Part shown: positions 53,241-62,044 of the stretch, one piece after another | Layout: the number at the start of each line of letters is the position of its first letter | Numbering within the stretch: position 1 is the stretch's first letter | Assembly (NCBI RefSeq): GCF_041537905.1 | Contig: NZ_JBGRUO010000008.1 | Location: forward strand, 62,001-126,000 | Direction of reading: 5' to 3' | Origin: Ruegeria_C sp041537905 | Lineage (GTDB): Bacteria; Pseudomonadota; Alphaproteobacteria; Rhodobacterales; Rhodobacteraceae | Length of the DNA: 64,000 nucleotides | Made by a program: the position numbers and the translations under genes | Notes under the pieces: generated by a model | Databases searched by the model: none | What the model was told of the DNA's origin: nothing | The model's input: only the letters and a program-made list of their open reading frames with translations

Positions 53241-53549
53241 ATGGCTGACCGCACCCCCCAACAGGTTCTGAGCGATATGGCCAGCGGCTATCTCAACCCG
53301 CAGGCTTATGATGTTGAGGAGTTGAAGGGGTTTCTGGAAGAAGCCCATAACGCGGATGTGCGCACGGCCTTCCAATCCGCCCTTGCGGAGACCCTGAGCG
53401 GTAACGGCATCGGGCGGGGCGACTGGGAAGAGCTGACCGATGACGAGTTCGAGGATGATGCCGAATGGCGGGACTATCTGACCGCGCTTCAGGCGTTCCT
53501 GTTTGAAGATGGTCCATACCCGATCCCCGATGAGGACGACGAAAACTGA
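53241..53549 (+). CDS. Small acidic protein, candidate immunity protein
   Basis: The ATG at 53241 gives 102 residues, with GGAG upstream; an ATG at 53223 is also possible. It is extremely acidic (ELTDDEFEDDAEWRDYL, ending PDEDDEN) with few basic residues. It follows the basic toxin-like gene by 52 bases and is co-oriented, the usual arrangement of an immunity protein that neutralises a basic RNase. No family is recognised. Acidic pairing is suggestive, not proof. Confidence 0.6.
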   Translation: MADRTPQQVLSDMASGYLNPQAYDVEELKGFLEEAHNADVRTAFQSALAETLSGNGIGRGDWEELTDDEFEDDAEWRDYLTALQAFLFEDGPYPIPDEDDEN

Positions 53550-53604
53550 AGGGCTTGGTTTTTCCGCAAGGATCGAATCGCCGGGCCAAGGCGGATCCCG
53601 GGAC

Positions 53605-53622
53605 TGTGCGGAAATCCGCACA
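53605..53622. promoter_or_regulatory. Operator 1 upstream of dctP
   Basis: TGTGCGGAAATCCGCACA is a perfect 18-bp inverted repeat with 8-bp arms. It lies 214 bases before the dctP start and is the distal of two sites. It is the likely DctD target. Confidence 0.75.
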
Positions 53623-53636
53623 AGCGGGGTCTGGCC

Positions 53637-53654
53637 TGTGCGAGAATCCGCACA
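53637..53654. promoter_or_regulatory. Operator 2 upstream of dctP
   Basis: TGTGCGAGAATCCGCACA repeats operator 1 with two differences in the left arm. The two sites are 32 bp centre to centre, three helical turns, so a DctD dimer on each would face the same side. Confidence 0.72.
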
Positions 53655-53672
53655 TCTGACAAATGCCCATCT

Positions 53673-53703
53673 TTGACGCACCTTCAGAACATCACGCAAT
53701 AAT
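53673..53703 (+). promoter_or_regulatory. Candidate sigma-70 promoter of dctPQM
   Basis: TTGACG (53673-53678) and AATAAT (53698-53703) are separated by 19 bases, two more than optimal, which would make the promoter dependent on an activator. Operator 2 is centred about 64 bases upstream of the expected start. I found no sigma-54 -24/-12 element (TGGC-N8-TTGC type) in this 286-base gap. Confidence 0.45.
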
Positions 53704-53835
53704 CTGAATCCATTTAGGAAAAATCGTTTCGCTTATTCCCACGTTTCACAGGGTTGAGCAGGGAGTGGGGATTGGCTTCACTCGTACGCGATCAGGGCTG
53801 AGCCTCTGAATCGGACAATATACGGGAGGATACCG

Positions 53836-54831
53836 ATGAAATTCCTGGCAACCGCCGCCACCGCGCTGGCACTGACTGCCACCGCCGCGTTTGCGGCCTG
53901 CGACGATGGTGAGATCGTGGTGAAGTTCGCCCACGTCACCAACACTGACAAACACCCCAAGGGCATTGCTGCCTCGCTGCTGGAACAACGCGTCAATGAC
54001 GAGATGAACGGCACCATGTGCGTCGAGGTCTATCCGAACTCCACGCTCTATAATGACAATAAGGTGCTGGAGGCGATGTTGCAGGGCGATGTGCAACTGG
54101 CCGCGCCCTCGCTGTCGAAATTCGAGAAATTCACCAAGCAGTTCCGCCTGTTCGATCTGCCCTTCATGTTCGTCAATGTCGATGCCGTGGACGCGTTCCA
54201 GGCCTCGGATGACGGTCAGGCGATGCTGGACAGCATGCAGCGCCGCGGCCTGCAGGGGCTGGCCTTCTGGCATAATGGCATGAAGCAGATGTCGGCCAAC
54301 AAGCCGCTGGTGGAACCCACCGATGCCGATGGTCTGAAATTCCGCGTCCAAAGCTCGGACGTGCTGGTCGCCCAGATGGAAGCGATCGGCGGCAGCCCAC
54401 AGAAAATGGCGTTCTCGGAAGTTTATGGTGCGCTGCAGCAGGGCGTTGTGGACGGGCAGGAAAACACCTGGTCCAACATCTATGGCAAGAAGTTCTTTGA
54501 GGTGCAGGACGGCATCACCGAGACCAATCACGGCATCATCGACTATCTGGTCGTGACCTCGGTGGACTGGCTCGACAGCCTTGAGCCTGAAGTGCGCGAG
54601 CAATTCCTGACCATCCTTGGTGAGGTCAGCGATACGCGCAACAAAGAAGCAACCGCCGTGAATGATGCCGCCAAACAGTCGATCATCGATGCAGGCGGCA
54701 CCATCCGCGTGCTGGAACCGGCTCAGCGCCAGGCCTGGGTCGATGCGATGAAGCCTGTCTGGGACAAGTTCTCGGATGACGTCGGTCAGGACAAGATCGA
54801 CGCCGCACAGGCAATCAACGCCGGGTTCTGA
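53836..54831 (+). CDS. dctP: TRAP transporter substrate-binding protein DctP
   Basis: The 331-residue protein has a signal peptide (MKFLATAATALALTATAAFA) and the DctP fold. The hallmark VKFRVQSSDVL-like segment (LKFRVQSSDVLVAQMEAIGG) contains the arginine that pairs with the substrate carboxylate (near residue 170), and VVDGQENTWSN follows near 215. It captures dicarboxylates in the periplasm. GGGAGGATACC is its ribosome site. It opens the dctPQM operon controlled by DctBD. Confidence 0.93.
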   Translation: MKFLATAATALALTATAAFAACDDGEIVVKFAHVTNTDKHPKGIAASLLEQRVNDEMNGTMCVEVYPNSTLYNDNKVLEAMLQGDVQLAAPSLSKFEKFTKQFRLFDLPFMFVNVDAVDAFQASDDGQAMLDSMQRRGLQGLAFWHNGMKQMSANKPLVEPTDADGLKFRVQSSDVLVAQMEAIGGSPQKMAFSEVYGALQQGVVDGQENTWSNIYGKKFFEVQDGITETNHGIIDYLVVTSVDWLDSLEPEVREQFLTILGEVSDTRNKEATAVNDAAKQSIIDAGGTIRVLEPAQRQAWVDAMKPVWDKFSDDVGQDKIDAAQAINAGF

Positions 54832-54939
54832 TCCGGCGCATCACGCGCGGCGCCGGTACTGGGGAGTGATCGGCGCCGCGCCCTTGCAAGTCCTTGGACG
54901 GACCTGCCACCAAACACACAAACAATCGGGGACAGTAAA

Positions 54940-55617
54940 ATGTCTGGTTCGACTGCCGGTCCGTCCGGCTTCATCGACCAGATCGAGGAGACCGTGATCG
55001 CGGTGCTTCTGGGTCTGATGACGGCGGTGACATTCGCCAATGTGATCGCGCGCTTCGTATTCAACTCCAACATCCTCTGGGCGCTGGAACTGACCGTGTT
55101 CATGTTTGCCTGGCTGGTGCTGCTGGGCGCGTCTTACGCGGTCAAGAAACATGCGCATCTGGGCGTCGATGCAATCCTGAACATGCTGAGCCCCGCGCCG
55201 CGCAGGGTGCTGGCGCTGATCTCGGTCACCTGCTGCCTGCTGTTCTCGCTGCTGATGCTCAAGGGCGCCTATGACTACTGGGCCGTCTTTGCCGATCTGC
55301 CTCCGACCTCGGGCCGCTGGTTCCCTACCGGCCTTGACCTGAAAGCGCGCTCACAGAGTTTCTATGAGGTGCAGGACGTCCCGATGGTCGAATGGCTGCG
55401 CTGGCTGGAAGGCGCGATCAACTACGACGAGGCCTATGAGAAGCTGCCCAAGGTCGTCCCTTATATCGTGCTGCCGATCTCCATGCTGCTACTCGTAATC
55501 CGCTTCGTTCAGGCGGCCATTGCGATCTGGAAGGGTGAGACCGACCGGATCGTGGCCAGCCATGAGGTTGAGGATGAACTGGAAGAGGTACGCCAGCAGC
55601 AGGGAGGGCACAACTGA
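54940..55617 (+). CDS. dctQ: TRAP transporter small permease DctQ
   Basis: The 225-residue protein has four membrane helices. The conserved ALELTVFMFAWLVLLGASYAV region lies near residues 48-68. It is longer than most DctQ subunits (about 160-180) because of a periplasmic insertion between helices 3 and 4 (residues about 105-165). It forms the membrane complex with DctM. The gene overlaps the dctM start by one base. Confidence 0.93.
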   Translation: MSGSTAGPSGFIDQIEETVIAVLLGLMTAVTFANVIARFVFNSNILWALELTVFMFAWLVLLGASYAVKKHAHLGVDAILNMLSPAPRRVLALISVTCCLLFSLLMLKGAYDYWAVFADLPPTSGRWFPTGLDLKARSQSFYEVQDVPMVEWLRWLEGAINYDEAYEKLPKVVPYIVLPISMLLLVIRFVQAAIAIWKGETDRIVASHEVEDELEEVRQQQGGHN

Positions 55618-56993
55618 TGGAAGTTGTCATTCTCTTCGGCATGGTCATTGGCCTGCTGCTGATCGGTGTTCCCATCGCGATCTCACTGGGCCTGAGTTCC
55701 ACCATCTTCCTGCTGATCTATTCCGACAGCTCGCTTGCCTCGGTCGCAGGCACGCTGTTCGAAGCCTTCGAGGGCCATTTCACCCTGCTGGCGATCCCGT
55801 TCTTCATTCTGGCCTCGTCCTTCATGACCACTGGCGGCGTGGCGCGACGGATCATCCGCTTTTCCATCGCGTGCGTGGGGCACCTACCGGGCGGTCTGGC
55901 GATCGCGGGTGTCTTTGCCTGTATGCTGTTTGCCGCGCTTTCCGGGTCCAGCCCGGCCACCGTGGTCGCCATCGGTTCCATCGTGATCGCCGGGATGCGG
56001 CAGGTGGGCTACTCCAAGGATTTCGCCGCCGGTGTCATTTGTAACGCAGGTACCTTGGGCATCCTGATCCCGCCCTCCATCGTGATGGTGGTCTATGCCG
56101 CCGCGGTTGAGGTCTCGGTGGGCCGGATGTTCCTGGCTGGTGTCATTCCCGGTCTGATGGCAGGTCTGATGCTGATGGTTACGATCTATGTGATGGCCAA
56201 GGTCAAGAACCTGCCCAAGGGCGACTGGCTGGGCTGGGGCGAGATCTTTGCTTCGGCGCGTGAGGCGGGCTGGGGCCTGTTCCTGATCGTGATCATTCTG
56301 GGCGGCATCTATGGCGGGATTTTCACCCCGACCGAGGCCGCCGCCGTGGCCGCCGTCTATGCCTTCTTCATCGCGAGCTTCGTTTACAAAGACATGGGGC
56401 CGCTGAGCACTGAAGGAGAGGCACAGAACCTGTCGCTCATGCGCAAACCAATTGCACTGGTGACGGCCTTGTTCCACCCCGACACCAAGCACACGCTGTT
56501 TGAGGCGGGCAAGCTGACGGTCACGCTGCTCTTCGTGATCGCCAACGCGCTGATCCTCAAACACGTGCTGACCGACGAGCAGGTGCCCCAGCAGATCGCG
56601 TCTGCCATGCTGTCGGCGGGCTTTGGGCCGGTCATGTTCCTGATCGTTGTGAACGTAATCCTGTTGATTGGCGGTCAGTTCATGGAGCCTTCGGGCCTGC
56701 TGGTCATCGTCGCGCCACTGGTCTTCCCCATCGCGATCGAGCTGGGCATCGACCCGATCCATCTGGGCATCATCATGGTGGTCAACATGGAGATCGGGAT
56801 GATCACCCCGCCCGTTGGTCTGAACCTCTTCGTCACCTCAGGCGTGGCGGGGATGCCGATGATGGCGGTGGTGCGCGCGGCCCTGCCGTTCCTCGCGGTG
56901 CTCTTCGTCTTCCTGATCATGGTGACCTATATTCCGTGGATTTCGACCTTCCTGCCCAACACTTTCATGGGCCCGGAGATCGTCACCCAATAG
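55617..56993 (+). CDS. dctM: TRAP transporter large permease DctM
   Basis: The 458-residue protein has about twelve membrane helices. Family motifs are ALSGSSPATVVAIGSI (near residue 108) and IPPSIVMVVYA (near 150), which form the sodium and substrate gate, and EIGMITPPVGLNLFV (near 390). It drives sodium-dependent dicarboxylate uptake. A terminator follows at 57011-57039. Confidence 0.95.
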   Translation: MEVVILFGMVIGLLLIGVPIAISLGLSSTIFLLIYSDSSLASVAGTLFEAFEGHFTLLAIPFFILASSFMTTGGVARRIIRFSIACVGHLPGGLAIAGVFACMLFAALSGSSPATVVAIGSIVIAGMRQVGYSKDFAAGVICNAGTLGILIPPSIVMVVYAAAVEVSVGRMFLAGVIPGLMAGLMLMVTIYVMAKVKNLPKGDWLGWGEIFASAREAGWGLFLIVIILGGIYGGIFTPTEAAAVAAVYAFFIASFVYKDMGPLSTEGEAQNLSLMRKPIALVTALFHPDTKHTLFEAGKLTVTLLFVIANALILKHVLTDEQVPQQIASAMLSAGFGPVMFLIVVNVILLIGGQFMEPSGLLVIVAPLVFPIAIELGIDPIHLGIIMVVNMEIGMITPPVGLNLFVTSGVAGMPMMAVVRAALPFLAVLFVFLIMVTYIPWISTFLPNTFMGPEIVTQ

Positions 56994-57010
56994 TGGTGAA
57001 CCACAAGACC

Positions 57011-57039
57011 AAAAGCCCCTGCCGATGGCGGGGGCTTTT
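57011..57039. terminator. Rho-independent terminator after dctM
   Basis: The 13-bp stem AAAAGCCCCTGCC / GGCGGGGGCTTTT (one G-T pair) with a GAT loop ends in TTTT. The A-T flanks allow it to end transcripts from both sides. Confidence 0.85.
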
Positions 57040-57094
57040 GAATGTTCGAGGGACGGCCCGTCCGTTGGAGGGCAAGGCCGCCCGCCGGTTCAAA

Positions 57095-58081
57095 TCAGAA
57101 GCTGATGCCAATTCCGGCGCTGAACCCATCCACCGTGTCGCTGCCATAATACCGGACCATAAGCCGCGCGCTGGTGACCCAGGGCAGCTTCGTTTCCGAC
57201 ACATCGACCTCCATCCCGACGCCAACACGGGCCAGCCAATCCGTGCCCAGCACCTTCGCCTGATCCCCGATCAGATAAGACAGCGAGAGGTCGGTCACAC
57301 CGCGCATCGGCTTGCCAAAGGCCTGCGCCCGGATCGGCCAGCGATAGCGGCTCCAGAGCACGGTATTTGCCGCTGTTGAGGTCACCAGCAGGTCCTCGTC
57401 ATCACCGATGGGTTTATACTCGATATGCGTATAGCGCAGGCTGGCCTCCAACTGGTGACCGCTTTCGCGCCGCCGGTCATAAGCCAGCGTCGCCGATCCG
57501 CCCAGGCCACCGGCCCAGATGCCGCCGCTCTCCAGAAACTCCCGGTCCAGTCCGAGCCTGTTGGCAATGGCCTGCGCGCCGATAGAGGCATCCGATTGCG
57601 TACGCCCGACCGAGATATGCGCCAGCGGTCTGAACTTCCAATGCTCCCGGATGTCAAACTCCCAGCCGATCCCGCCGGTCGCGGCGAAACTGGTCCATTT
57701 CAGCGGCAGACGGCTGGTTTCGCCGCCTTGCTCAAAGACGAGAACCGGATCGTAGCGGGCGTAGCCGGCATATCCCTCAAGATAGAGCGGAAAGCCCTCG
57801 CCAACCCGGAACCCGCCGCCGAATTGCGCAGACCTGAAGTCATAGCTCCGATTGCCTTGTCCCGATTGCAGAAAGATCGTGCTGGCCGAGTCGTCGGGGA
57901 TGCCCACGAGGCTCAGGATCGCAAGCGACCCGGCGGCGTTTTCGCGCTGGAGAGCCTTGAACAGGTCCTCGCCTGCCGTCTGTGCATGCGCGATCTGCGG
58001 CAGCAGCAATAGCATGAACAGCCTGATTATGAGTTTGCCCGCTGCCCCCATTGGTCCCATCCGATTAACTGGAAAGATCAT
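57095..58081 (-). CDS. Solitary outer-membrane beta-barrel protein
   Basis: The 328-residue protein has a signal peptide (hydrophobic LIIRLFMLLLLPQIAHA, cleaved near residue 33). Alternating strands end in SAGIGISF with terminal phenylalanine, the BAM-recognised signature of outer-membrane barrels. The pattern fits the solitary autotransporter beta-barrel (Omp_AT) family, which lacks a passenger. Several in-frame ATG codons exist (58081, 58060, 58051), so the start is uncertain. Function unknown. Confidence 0.78.
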   Translation of the reverse strand: MIFPVNRMGPMGAAGKLIIRLFMLLLLPQIAHAQTAGEDLFKALQRENAAGSLAILSLVGIPDDSASTIFLQSGQGNRSYDFRSAQFGGGFRVGEGFPLYLEGYAGYARYDPVLVFEQGGETSRLPLKWTSFAATGGIGWEFDIREHWKFRPLAHISVGRTQSDASIGAQAIANRLGLDREFLESGGIWAGGLGGSATLAYDRRRESGHQLEASLRYTHIEYKPIGDDEDLLVTSTAANTVLWSRYRWPIRAQAFGKPMRGVTDLSLSYLIGDQAKVLGTDWLARVGVGMEVDVSETKLPWVTSARLMVRYYGSDTVDGFSAGIGISF

Positions 58082-58289
58082 GTTCTGCAGGCCTTGATAG
58101 GGTAAGCGGATGAGCCTGCATAGGCTCGGGCCTTCGCCGCGCGCACAAATGCGTCTGCCTGATGCCTATTGGTCAACATCCTTGGTTTTGCTGGTTGCCC
58201 GAAACCCCAGATATGAACTCCACGTTGTGGCGGACGCTGATATGCTGGTCAGGCTTGCACTGCGCGAAACACTTGGGGACAAGGATGTG

Positions 58290-59165
58290 ATGTCGGGACA
58301 AAGTCTGAATCGGGGTCTGATTTTTGGTCTTCTGGCTGCCTTTTTCTGGGGCATGCACAGTGTCATCGTGCGCTATCTGACCAGTGATATGGGCGGGTTG
58401 CAGATCGCCGCGATGCGCCTCTTCATCGCCGCAGCTGCGATCTATGTCATCCTGCGGGCGCTGGGCGCTGCCGTGTCGATCAACCTGCGCGACTGGAACT
58501 TTCGACTGGCGGTGCTGTCGACAGTCGTGAATTACATCTTCTTCCATATGGGGCTGGAGCGCACAGGCGCGGCCAATGCGATGGTGCTGGAAAATACCGC
58601 GCCGGTCTTTGTGCTGATCTTCCTCTATTTCTTCGCCAAAGCCGCGGTGGGGTGGCGCGATCTGTTGGCCACGGCCATCGCGGTTTCGGGCGTGGCGCTG
58701 ACCGTTCTGCCGGATTTCCAGACCGGCGGCACCCGCTTTATCGGCGATCTGCTGGAGATCGCCGCCGGGCTCAGCTGGGCGGTGTTCCTGATCTCAAGCA
58801 GCCGGGCGATGCAGGGGACAAACTCCACGCCCGAGAGGTTGAATTTCCTCTTTGGCATCTTCCTGTGTGCGGGCGTTTTGATGGCGCCGCTTGCGCTGAT
58901 CAATCCGGTGATGCCAAGCGTCCGGGATGGCGTGTTCCTGATCCTGCTGGGCGTCCTGCCCACGGCGCTGGCCTATTACCTGTGGTACGAGGCCGCCGCC
59001 CGCGTCCCGACCCTGTCGGCCACGCTGATGTTTGCGCTGTCGGTGGTCTTCACCTTCGTGAATGCGGGGCTGTTCCTGGGGGCCGAGATCACCGGGGCGG
59101 GCCTGATCGGCGCGGCGATGATCGTGTTGGCGGTGATCCTGACCAGCCGCGAGAAGGCCGACTAG
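58290..59165 (+). CDS. DMT (EamA) family transporter
   Basis: The ATG at 58290 has AAGGA upstream and gives 291 residues with ten predicted helices in two EamA repeats (GLLAAFFWGMHSVIVRYL at residues 9-26; GLSWAVFLISSSRAM near 160). The LENTAPVFVLIF and GVLPTALAYYLWYEAA motifs are typical. These transporters export amino acids or other metabolites. The substrate is unknown. An upstream in-frame ATG at 58110 gives an unconserved extension. Confidence 0.9.
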   Translation: MSGQSLNRGLIFGLLAAFFWGMHSVIVRYLTSDMGGLQIAAMRLFIAAAAIYVILRALGAAVSINLRDWNFRLAVLSTVVNYIFFHMGLERTGAANAMVLENTAPVFVLIFLYFFAKAAVGWRDLLATAIAVSGVALTVLPDFQTGGTRFIGDLLEIAAGLSWAVFLISSSRAMQGTNSTPERLNFLFGIFLCAGVLMAPLALINPVMPSVRDGVFLILLGVLPTALAYYLWYEAAARVPTLSATLMFALSVVFTFVNAGLFLGAEITGAGLIGAAMIVLAVILTSREKAD

Positions 59166-59188
59166 CGAACGCCCGCGATGCGGAAGGC

Positions 59189-60163
59189 CTATTTGATCCA
59201 GCCGCGTTCGCGATAGTACTTTGCTGCGCCGGGATGAAGGGGCGCGACCAAGCCATCTTGGGTCATTTTTCTGGGATGTAGCGCGTGCCAGGCGGGGTGA
59301 TAGGAGCGAAGTTTGCTGGTGTCTTGCATCGTTGATTTGACAAATTCATAGACCACCGCATCGGGGATGTCGGCTCTGGTTACAACCGACGCGCGGTAAC
59401 CGAAGGTTTCAACCGGATCGTCCACCCCGCGATACATTCCGCCGGGGATTGTGGCCCTGCTGAGCTCATCTGACGACTTGACGAGGCGGTTGATCGCGGG
59501 GTCCCCGGCGTCAACAAATCGCACCGGGCAGCTTTTTGTGAGTTCAAAAATGCTAAGAGATGGAAAGCCGACAGTGTAGATGATGGCGTCAAATTCACCC
59601 GCGCAAAGCAGCTTGCCCTGTTTCTTGGTCGTGGCCGGAACAACCTTGGCGAAATCTGAACTCTCCCAACCTTTTGCCCGCAGCAATCGTTGCACCAAAG
59701 GCGCGTCCCAGGACCCAAAGTTAACGCGTTTGCCCTTGAGATCATCCAGAGATCTGATGCCTGAGTCGCGTCGAGCGATTATGTTCAGGGGCTCGGCATG
59801 AAGGGAATAGAGCGATCTAAGATCCTTGTCTGGGCCTGCGCCATTGAACCTACCGATACCATTGACCGCCTGTGCTACCCAGTCGGACCGGGCAATGGCG
59901 AGGTTGATGGAATTACTGCGCAACTTGACAAGGTTGTCAAATGACCCACCAGAGGATTTGGCCCGACAGCGAAGGCCTGTGGCGGTCTGGTCGGACAAAT
60001 CGCAAAGTGCCTCTCCCGCTCGAAAGTAAACCCCGGTTTTTCCTCCGGTGCCAATGGTGATCTTTGCGTCTTCTGCGTTTCCGGTACCCGCCAAGAGTGT
60101 CAGGGCAACCGCAAAGGGGCTGATTTTTTCCATCATGGCGTAGAATGGCTTTGCTATTTGCAT
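59189..60163 (-). CDS. TAXI family TRAP transporter substrate-binding protein
   Basis: Starting at 60163, the 324-residue protein has a signal peptide (about 30 residues, cut near GNAEDA). The TAXI core is ITIGTGGKTGVYFRAGEAL (near residue 36), and SLDDLKGKRVNFGSWDA occurs near 139. The gene is lower in GC than its neighbours. TAXI proteins normally serve a fused TRAP permease, but none is encoded here, so it either works with a permease elsewhere or has another sensing role. Confidence 0.85.
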   Translation of the reverse strand: MQIAKPFYAMMEKISPFAVALTLLAGTGNAEDAKITIGTGGKTGVYFRAGEALCDLSDQTATGLRCRAKSSGGSFDNLVKLRSNSINLAIARSDWVAQAVNGIGRFNGAGPDKDLRSLYSLHAEPLNIIARRDSGIRSLDDLKGKRVNFGSWDAPLVQRLLRAKGWESSDFAKVVPATTKKQGKLLCAGEFDAIIYTVGFPSLSIFELTKSCPVRFVDAGDPAINRLVKSSDELSRATIPGGMYRGVDDPVETFGYRASVVTRADIPDAVVYEFVKSTMQDTSKLRSYHPAWHALHPRKMTQDGLVAPLHPGAAKYYRERGWIK

Positions 60164-60260
60164 CAGAAATCCCGGGATTGCGTGCGAGAGCAAGACTGGG
60201 TGCCATTGTTCACAGCACCCGCTCAAATGTCAGATTGCAGCTTAGAAACGGTTTAAGGTG

Positions 60261-61010
60261 TCAAGCACTCTCAAGTGCTGCGATGATGGGCGAGAAATCG
60301 GCTGATTTCAGGCTTGCGCCACCGACCAGCGCACCGTCCACATTGCTGACGGCGAAAATGTCGGCTGCGTTGCCCGGTTTGACCGACCCGCCATAGAGCA
60401 GGCGGATGCCGGATGCGGTTTCCGCGCCGAACCGCGTGCTCAGACGGTTGCGGAGGAAGCCATGTACCTCTTCGATCTGCTCCAGCGTCGGCACCTTGCC
60501 GGTGCCGATGGCCCAGATCGGCTCATAGGCGATCACCAGATCATGCGCGGTGCCGTGGTCGGGGACAGAGCCATCAATCTGCGCGCCGACCACGTCCAGC
60601 GTGCGGCCCGCTTCGCGGTCCTCCAGGCTTTCGCCGACGCAGATGATCGCGAGGAGCCCCTCGGCAATCGCGGCCTCGGCCTTGGCGCGCACCTGCGCAT
60701 CCGTTTCGCCGTGGTCCTGCCGCCGTTCGGAATGGCCGAGGATCACCGAGGTGACTCCGGCATCCTTCAACATCTCGGCGCTCACATCGCCGGTATGCGC
60801 GCCCGAGCGTGCGGCATGGCAATCCTGCGCGCCGATGGTCACGGCGCTGCCCGCAACGGCGTCAGCCGCACGCGACAGAAGCGGCGCAGGCGGGCAGATC
60901 AGCACCTCGATCCCGGATGTGGCGTGCATCCCGCCGAGTGTTTCCAACTCGGCCAAGCTTGCGCCCAGCCCGTTCATCTTCCAATTGCCCGCTGCCAGTT
61001 TCCGATGCAT
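60261..61010 (-). CDS. tpiA: Triosephosphate isomerase
   Basis: The ATG at 61010 gives 249 residues, the normal length. Catalytic residues are visible: K in AAGNWKMNG (residue 11), H in ILGHSERR (near 93) and E in AYEPIWAIGTGK (near 164), the lid loop. The phosphate loop LLYGGSVKPGN (near 205) is intact. It interconverts DHAP and GAP in glycolysis and gluconeogenesis. It stands alone here. Confidence 0.96.
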   Translation of the reverse strand: MHRKLAAGNWKMNGLGASLAELETLGGMHATSGIEVLICPPAPLLSRAADAVAGSAVTIGAQDCHAARSGAHTGDVSAEMLKDAGVTSVILGHSERRQDHGETDAQVRAKAEAAIAEGLLAIICVGESLEDREAGRTLDVVGAQIDGSVPDHGTAHDLVIAYEPIWAIGTGKVPTLEQIEEVHGFLRNRLSTRFGAETASGIRLLYGGSVKPGNAADIFAVSNVDGALVGGASLKSADFSPIIAALESA

Positions 61011-61156
61011 CGCTCTGCCCACTCCCTGCCGTGATGTTCCAATGGTTGCATTCCCGATAGCACCCTCGGCACGGGCGCACAATTGCGCAACCCCAAAGCG
61101 AGACAGCAGCGCATGACCCGGCTACTCTGGCCTCGTCCTGTCATCGGAGGCCCCGC

Positions 61157-61963
61157 ATGCCCCATTCTTACGTCCTCGGCGAAGACCGCAGCACCCTGCA
61201 CCGGTATGAGTTGTTCAACGCGATCAACCAGCCCTTTACTGAACAGGGCTTTGCCCGGATCGATACGCGGCCCGATATGCAGATCCTCGAAATCGGCTGC
61301 GGCATCGGCGACACGGCTTGCTGGATGGCCCGGCATATCGTGCCCGACGGTCATGTCACCGCCTTTGACCAGAGCGCCGAACTGGTCGCTTTGGGCTGCG
61401 AGCGCGCCGCAGAGCAGGGCATTGGCAATATCCGTTTTGTTCAGTCGAGCGCCGAGGATTTCGACTATGGTGAAAGCCGATTCGACATCGCCCATAGCCG
61501 CTATGTTCTGACCTATCTGCGTGACGCGGGCGACGTCGTGCGCCAGGTGGCCCGAAGCCTAAGACCCGGCGGCTGCTTTTTCGGCGAGGAATGTGTCGAG
61601 GCCCATGTCAGCCACAACGAACCGGGCTGGCTGACCGATATCATGCAGTGGTTTCCGGCACTGGTCCGCAGCGCTGGTGGGGACCCGAATTACGGCCTTT
61701 CCGGGCTGCCATCGCATATGATCGAGGCGGGGCTGGAGGGCCTCTCTGTCGCCGCAGCGGCACCGCTGGAGCCGCAGGAGGCGATTGTCGAGATGTTGCA
61801 CCTGTCGCTTGGCAATGAAATGAAACAGAACCTGATCAACGCAGGCATTGCGACCGATGAGGCGGTGGATGCAGCCATCAAGGCCAGCAGCCGGGCTGAT
61901 CCGGGTGCCGTCATTGGCTTGCTCATGGTCTCTCAGTGCCTTGCGTATAAATCGATGGGCTGA
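61157..61963 (+). CDS. Class I SAM-dependent methyltransferase
   Basis: The 268-residue protein contains motif I ILEIGCGIGDTACWMA (near residues 43-58), an acidic residue after beta-2 (VTAFDQSAEL), and motif IV FDIAHSRYVLTYL (near 110), the Rossmann pattern of small-molecule methyltransferases. The short C-terminal helical part may bind the acceptor. The substrate is unknown. Confidence 0.88.
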   Translation: MPHSYVLGEDRSTLHRYELFNAINQPFTEQGFARIDTRPDMQILEIGCGIGDTACWMARHIVPDGHVTAFDQSAELVALGCERAAEQGIGNIRFVQSSAEDFDYGESRFDIAHSRYVLTYLRDAGDVVRQVARSLRPGGCFFGEECVEAHVSHNEPGWLTDIMQWFPALVRSAGGDPNYGLSGLPSHMIEAGLEGLSVAAAAPLEPQEAIVEMLHLSLGNEMKQNLINAGIATDEAVDAAIKASSRADPGAVIGLLMVSQCLAYKSMG

Positions 61964-62044
61964 ACCACCCGCGCCAGAACAGTGGGCAAACGCGCCGGTC
62001 CTGCGTAATGTGCAGCAGGGGAAACGATGGCAGGGGGCGAGACT

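Noticed and set aside
50960..53254. 764-codon open frame on the minus strand
   Set aside because: It lies opposite dctD and the toxin-like gene and gives a His/Arg/Gly-rich low-complexity product. Shadow of GC-rich genes.
53655..53835. Search for a sigma-54 promoter before dctP
   Set aside because: Strings such as GGGGATTGGCTTC were considered, but none has GG and GC at the required ten-base spacing with the flanking consensus.
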